Under the pieces are notes generated by a model. The model did not search any database and was not told the origin of the DNA. It saw only the letters and a program-made list of their open reading frames with translations. A stretch of DNA of 64,000 nt from positions 773,065 through 837,064 of the forward strand of contig VZRR01010232.1 in the NCBI GenBank assembly GCA_013398015.1. Reading direction: 5' to 3'. This DNA comes from Oreocharis arfaki (Eukaryota; Chordata; Aves; Passeriformes; Paramythiidae). The position numbers and the translations under genes are program-made. Shown piece after piece: positions 60,701 through 64,000 of this stretch. Every line of letters starts with the position of its first letter. The stretch's first letter is position 1.

Positions 60701-63700
60701 GAAACTCTGTATGGGACACACATTTGCAAGTTTTTCATTTGTTATAAAACATTGATCAGATTAATTCAGCGTTTCCATTTGCCTCTGGAACTGACCTTCT
60801 CCTGGGAACAGGCTGCTGGAGTGTTCAATATTTAGATAGCTGCAAAAACTACCTGCAGCAAAAACTGCACCGAGGAAATGGGAACACAGGGGAGTTCTGC
60901 TGCAGCACAGCCTCCACTGCCCTTTCCATCCAGGTTAAGGATCATTGGGCAACAGAACCCCTCAAACCTCATTTTGCATTTGCAAAGTTGGCAAATCTGT
61001 GCACGTTCCTGGGACAGCAGAGGGAGTTTTGGCTCTGCCTTTGCTTTAATTCCATGCTGAAGGGATGAAACCTTGCCTTTGGTTTGGGCATAATTCACTT
61101 TTAGTCCTGGGAGCTCAGGAGGAAAGCTTCTGAGGAAGTTTGTGCCTTACTTTGGGGTATCTGACTGTTATCACACCCTTGGTGTGAGGACAAGAAGGCT
61201 GTGCTGGCTCACGCAATTCAGACTTCAATGCAACAGCAGCCACCAATACATTAGAGGAGGAGTAAATAAGTTAAAGGTTGTTTTGATTTCAGATGTACAG
61301 GCACAGTATGTGCCATCTTTTGGTTTGTATCATGCAGAGCAGGGCAGGGTGTAACACCGGAACGATGGCAAGGGAGGAAAGGAGGGACAGAGCAGTTCCC
61401 TGAGAATGTTTGGCCATTAGGTGACACTCTTCTGCTGCGTTTCCAACAGACACCAACTCCTCCAGCTCGGGTGAGCCAAGTGCAGCTGCTTCCTCAGTCT
61501 ACAGGTTTAATTCACGTGAGAACTTTACAATAAATTTTTTGATCAAGAACCTTCCACTTCATCCAATTCCTGATTAATTTGATCCCCCACTTTAACGTGA
61601 TTGAAAATTCAGGAACCAGCTCCCTTGCGCTCGGAATAAAAACAGCCAATATATTCTGTTTGATTTAAATCTCTTTAGGTAGCAATTGTGAGATAATTCG
61701 ATCAGCAGCTCCAGGGTGTAACTATTGAATTTGTGCAGAGGGTGGCATTTTAGCACTGCAGAAAGTAAAGGAGCCCAAGAAAAATACATGAATAACAAGG
61801 AAAGAGAGAGGGTCCAACAGGGAGTAATTTTGCTGATATTTCCGACTGTGCCACTCAATTATCTCGTAACTTTGGTTAAAACAAGGACTCTGAAAGCAGC
61901 ACAGAATAATCCCAAAGTCAGAGAGCCTAGTGTGCCATTTTCTGGCCGCAAAGTCTGTGTGAGTGCATCTGTTCCAGCCACTTCTCCACTGTCTTCTGCA
62001 ACAGAAGATAAATGTGTGTCTGGCCAACCCTCAAACCGGCAGCACTGACTCCTCAGATTGCATCCACCTTGTAATGACTCAGTTGAGAATGATGGCTTAC
62101 ACGGGGAAAGCAGTAGCATTTTTTTTTTTTTCAGGAGCTTTTGAAATATTTATAGCAAACTTACATCTTAGTTCTAGGGAACTAACTAGATTAGTACTAA
62201 TTAAAGACTATATTTTAGATTTAAAAACCCAGTCACTTACGGCTTGCAGATGCAAAACTCCCTGGTTTTTGATCCTGACTAAGATTTTGTTTGCTGTTTT
62301 TGCTGTCAGCAAATGAGAAGCTCCAGCTTTCTGCAGTGTACCTTGCTGGGAGGAAAATTGTCAACACAGAAAGTGAAGGAGACTGGTGGGGAAGGCGTTA
62401 TTTATTATATTTTAATCTTTTTAATATCCCTGTATAAAGGGCACGTGGCCTGCAGCGATCTCTCCATGGGTGACAGAGTGCCTGTGCCCAAGGTCACTTA
62501 CTGACGCCTCTGTTTGTTTGCTCCGGAGCCCACCCATCCTCTTGAATAATTCAGGAGCACGTTCAGGCCCGGGAAGCCTCTTTAATGAGTTCAGGAAGCA
62601 GCCAGGGCTCGGCACTGGGGCTGCAGGTGGCTTCAGACCGCTGGAGTGCAGGGCACGGGCTCCTCCAGTCTGCACCTGAACCATACTGCTCTGCCAGCAA
62701 CTAACTCCCACTCAGTGAGGGCAGCAGGGGGAATAGGCACCAACAGCAGGCTGCCAGACCCATCCCAGGGATTCTTCTTCTTCATCCCTTCAAGATAATT
62801 AAGCTTGATAAGAGGCAAGGGACAGAGATTTAATTTCTGCTGGGAGGGCACTCTGACACTTCTGCTCCTTTTTTTTATTTGTTTTCCCTGTCTAGGGCCA
62901 GCTCCTGGCTGTTTTGCAGTAAAAGGCTGTTCAGTGGGGAGTCAGGGGGATCAAAGTGGGCTTGGAGGAGCCAGTGCAGTTTTGTCTTTAGAGGATGGGT
63001 TCTCTGCCTGCTTGCTCATCAGCTGAGACCTTCCCATTTGTGGTTCTCTTCATGAACACCAGAGCACAGCATTTCCCTCTCAAGCCAGAGCTCTCGTTGC
63101 ATGGCTGAGGGGTTTGGGTCTCTTTCAGGCTCCCATCACAGCCTCTATACACTGCAGCTCAAGAAATTCCAAAAGACCCACGAATTCTCCCTCTGCAGAA
63201 GCCACCAGCCCTCATCCTCCCCTCGCTGAGCACCTCCCCCTGGGAGGATCCCTGGGGCTGCTCCAGCCTTGCTGGCATTCATCAGCTTGCTTACAAGTTT
63301 TCAGAGCAAAATCGGCTTGGTAGATGTGCTCCACTAATCTGCAATGACTTTGGTGTTGGTTTTTCATTTCATTGACATACTTGTATTTTCTCCTTTGCAG
63401 TAGTTTAGGTTTTTATTTTTTCTGTCTTCTTTTCTGCATCTGTGTGAAGTAGGCAAAGCAATTTTCTGTTTAAATTGCTTCTGGGGAAGGCACATTTAAA
63501 GCCACACAGATGCTTGAAAGGCATGTTAAAGACTTAAAGCATCATCTTAGGGACCCAGCTGTACATCCTGAATCCTCCACGATGTAAAAAAAGGGCCATA
63601 TTCTGGATGTGATCTTCTGATGCTTTCAGGAAAGGAAAGAAAAACTTTCGTGTGCAGTAATTTTTGACTGGCTATCGTGGAAAGATTTCCAGCCTCAAGT

Positions 63701-64000
63701 TCATTGCAACAAGCTGAAGGAGGCTTTTGACAGCAGGTTATGCCATCAGCCATCAAATGCTGGTGTTTTAGATCCTGCAATAAAAGAAAAAATATCTTGA
63801 TGTCCTCTTGGATTCCCTGTTTCTGACCTGCTCTCCCAGACAAGGGTGGCAAGCACTGCACTATCGACCTCAGTGAGTTTGTAAAAATTTCTGTCTGTTT
63901 GGCTTTTCTCCTGTGAACCTGAACTGGGCTGGTGGTTAGACAAGATTTGCATCCTCCCTCATGAGTTCCTGTTTTGCTCCCCATGTTAGGAGCATGGGCT
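45709..64000. other. Gene-poor flank downstream of TIMD4
   Basis: 18.3 kb with no recognised exon on either strand. In mammals the next gene outward is SGCD, converging on TIMD4; I looked for its conserved C-terminal exon on the minus strand and found none. The stretch alternates ordinary sequence with low-GC blocks rich in TAATTA/ATTAAT (for example 50860-51010, 59740-60120 and 62140-62230). One CR1 copy is present at 48990. Confidence 0.7.
48990..49375 (-). mobile_element. CR1 LINE 3' fragment
   Basis: Starts 'agaatcacagaatcaatgcc' (reverse complement of the CR1 3' end) and continues with 'ggacagttccttgaacacctccagggatgggg' and 'cctcctgagtctccttttctccaggctaaac'. One of the youngest-looking copies here. 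The long overlapping open frames of this stretch, on both strands, belong to it and are not separate genes. Confidence 0.93.

Noticed and set aside
63547..63984. 145-codon minus-strand open frame at the right edge.
   Set aside because: No domain or family resemblance and no splice or promoter context; treated as chance.
45709..64000. Searched for the last exon of SGCD on the minus strand, expected from synteny.
   Set aside because: No sarcoglycan-like Cys-rich C-terminal sequence recognised; the gene probably starts beyond the right edge.

Overview
This is a vertebrate genomic window, almost certainly from a bird. It carries several CR1 LINE fragments with the avian 3' end (ATTCTATG/ATTCTGTG-like termini), has spliced genes with GT-AG introns, and shows the gene order ITK - MED7 - TIM receptor - TIM receptor. 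The same order, read in mirror image, is the mammalian TIM locus (human 5q33: TIMD4-HAVCR1-HAVCR2-MED7-ITK). The order (order Passeriformes or other) and species cannot be fixed from the sequence alone.

Layout. (1) 605-11894, minus strand: the first three coding exons of ITK, encoding the PH domain. The rest of the gene lies beyond the left edge. Intron 1 is 10.6 kb. (2) 11895-20700: ITK-MED7 intergenic DNA with simple repeats (a 55-base A run, TA, TTTA and AAAAT tracts), a threefold ~46-bp tandem repeat and one small unexplained ORF. (3) 20400-22690, plus: MED7, with a CpG-island promoter, a non-coding first exon and a single coding exon. (4) 24320-30682, plus: an eight-exon TIM receptor with an IgV domain carrying WFND and RGD, a short stalk, a membrane helix and a tail ending in a single EENVY tyrosine motif; best called HAVCR1 (TIM-1/TIM-3 type). 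(5) 34964-45708, plus: an eight-exon TIMD4-like receptor with a collinear IgV exon of identical length, a long Thr/Pro-rich mucin exon, a membrane helix and a tyrosine-free tail ending in a NIFSL-type sequence. (6) 45709-64000: no gene recognised.

The genes fit an immune locus. ITK transduces T-cell receptor signals. TIM receptors bind phosphatidylserine and, depending on the tail, signal or tether apoptotic cells. MED7 is an unrelated housekeeping Mediator subunit embedded in the block.

The points most worth a second look are the trade of motifs between the two paralogues (the canonical Trp of WFND and the IgV RGD are kept in the HAVCR1-like gene, but are Leu and FGD in TIMD4), a juxtamembrane RGD in TIMD4, a cysteine pair in the HAVCR1-like stalk, and a well-formed but frame-breaking mucin-like exon in TIMD4 that would give a soluble receptor if included.
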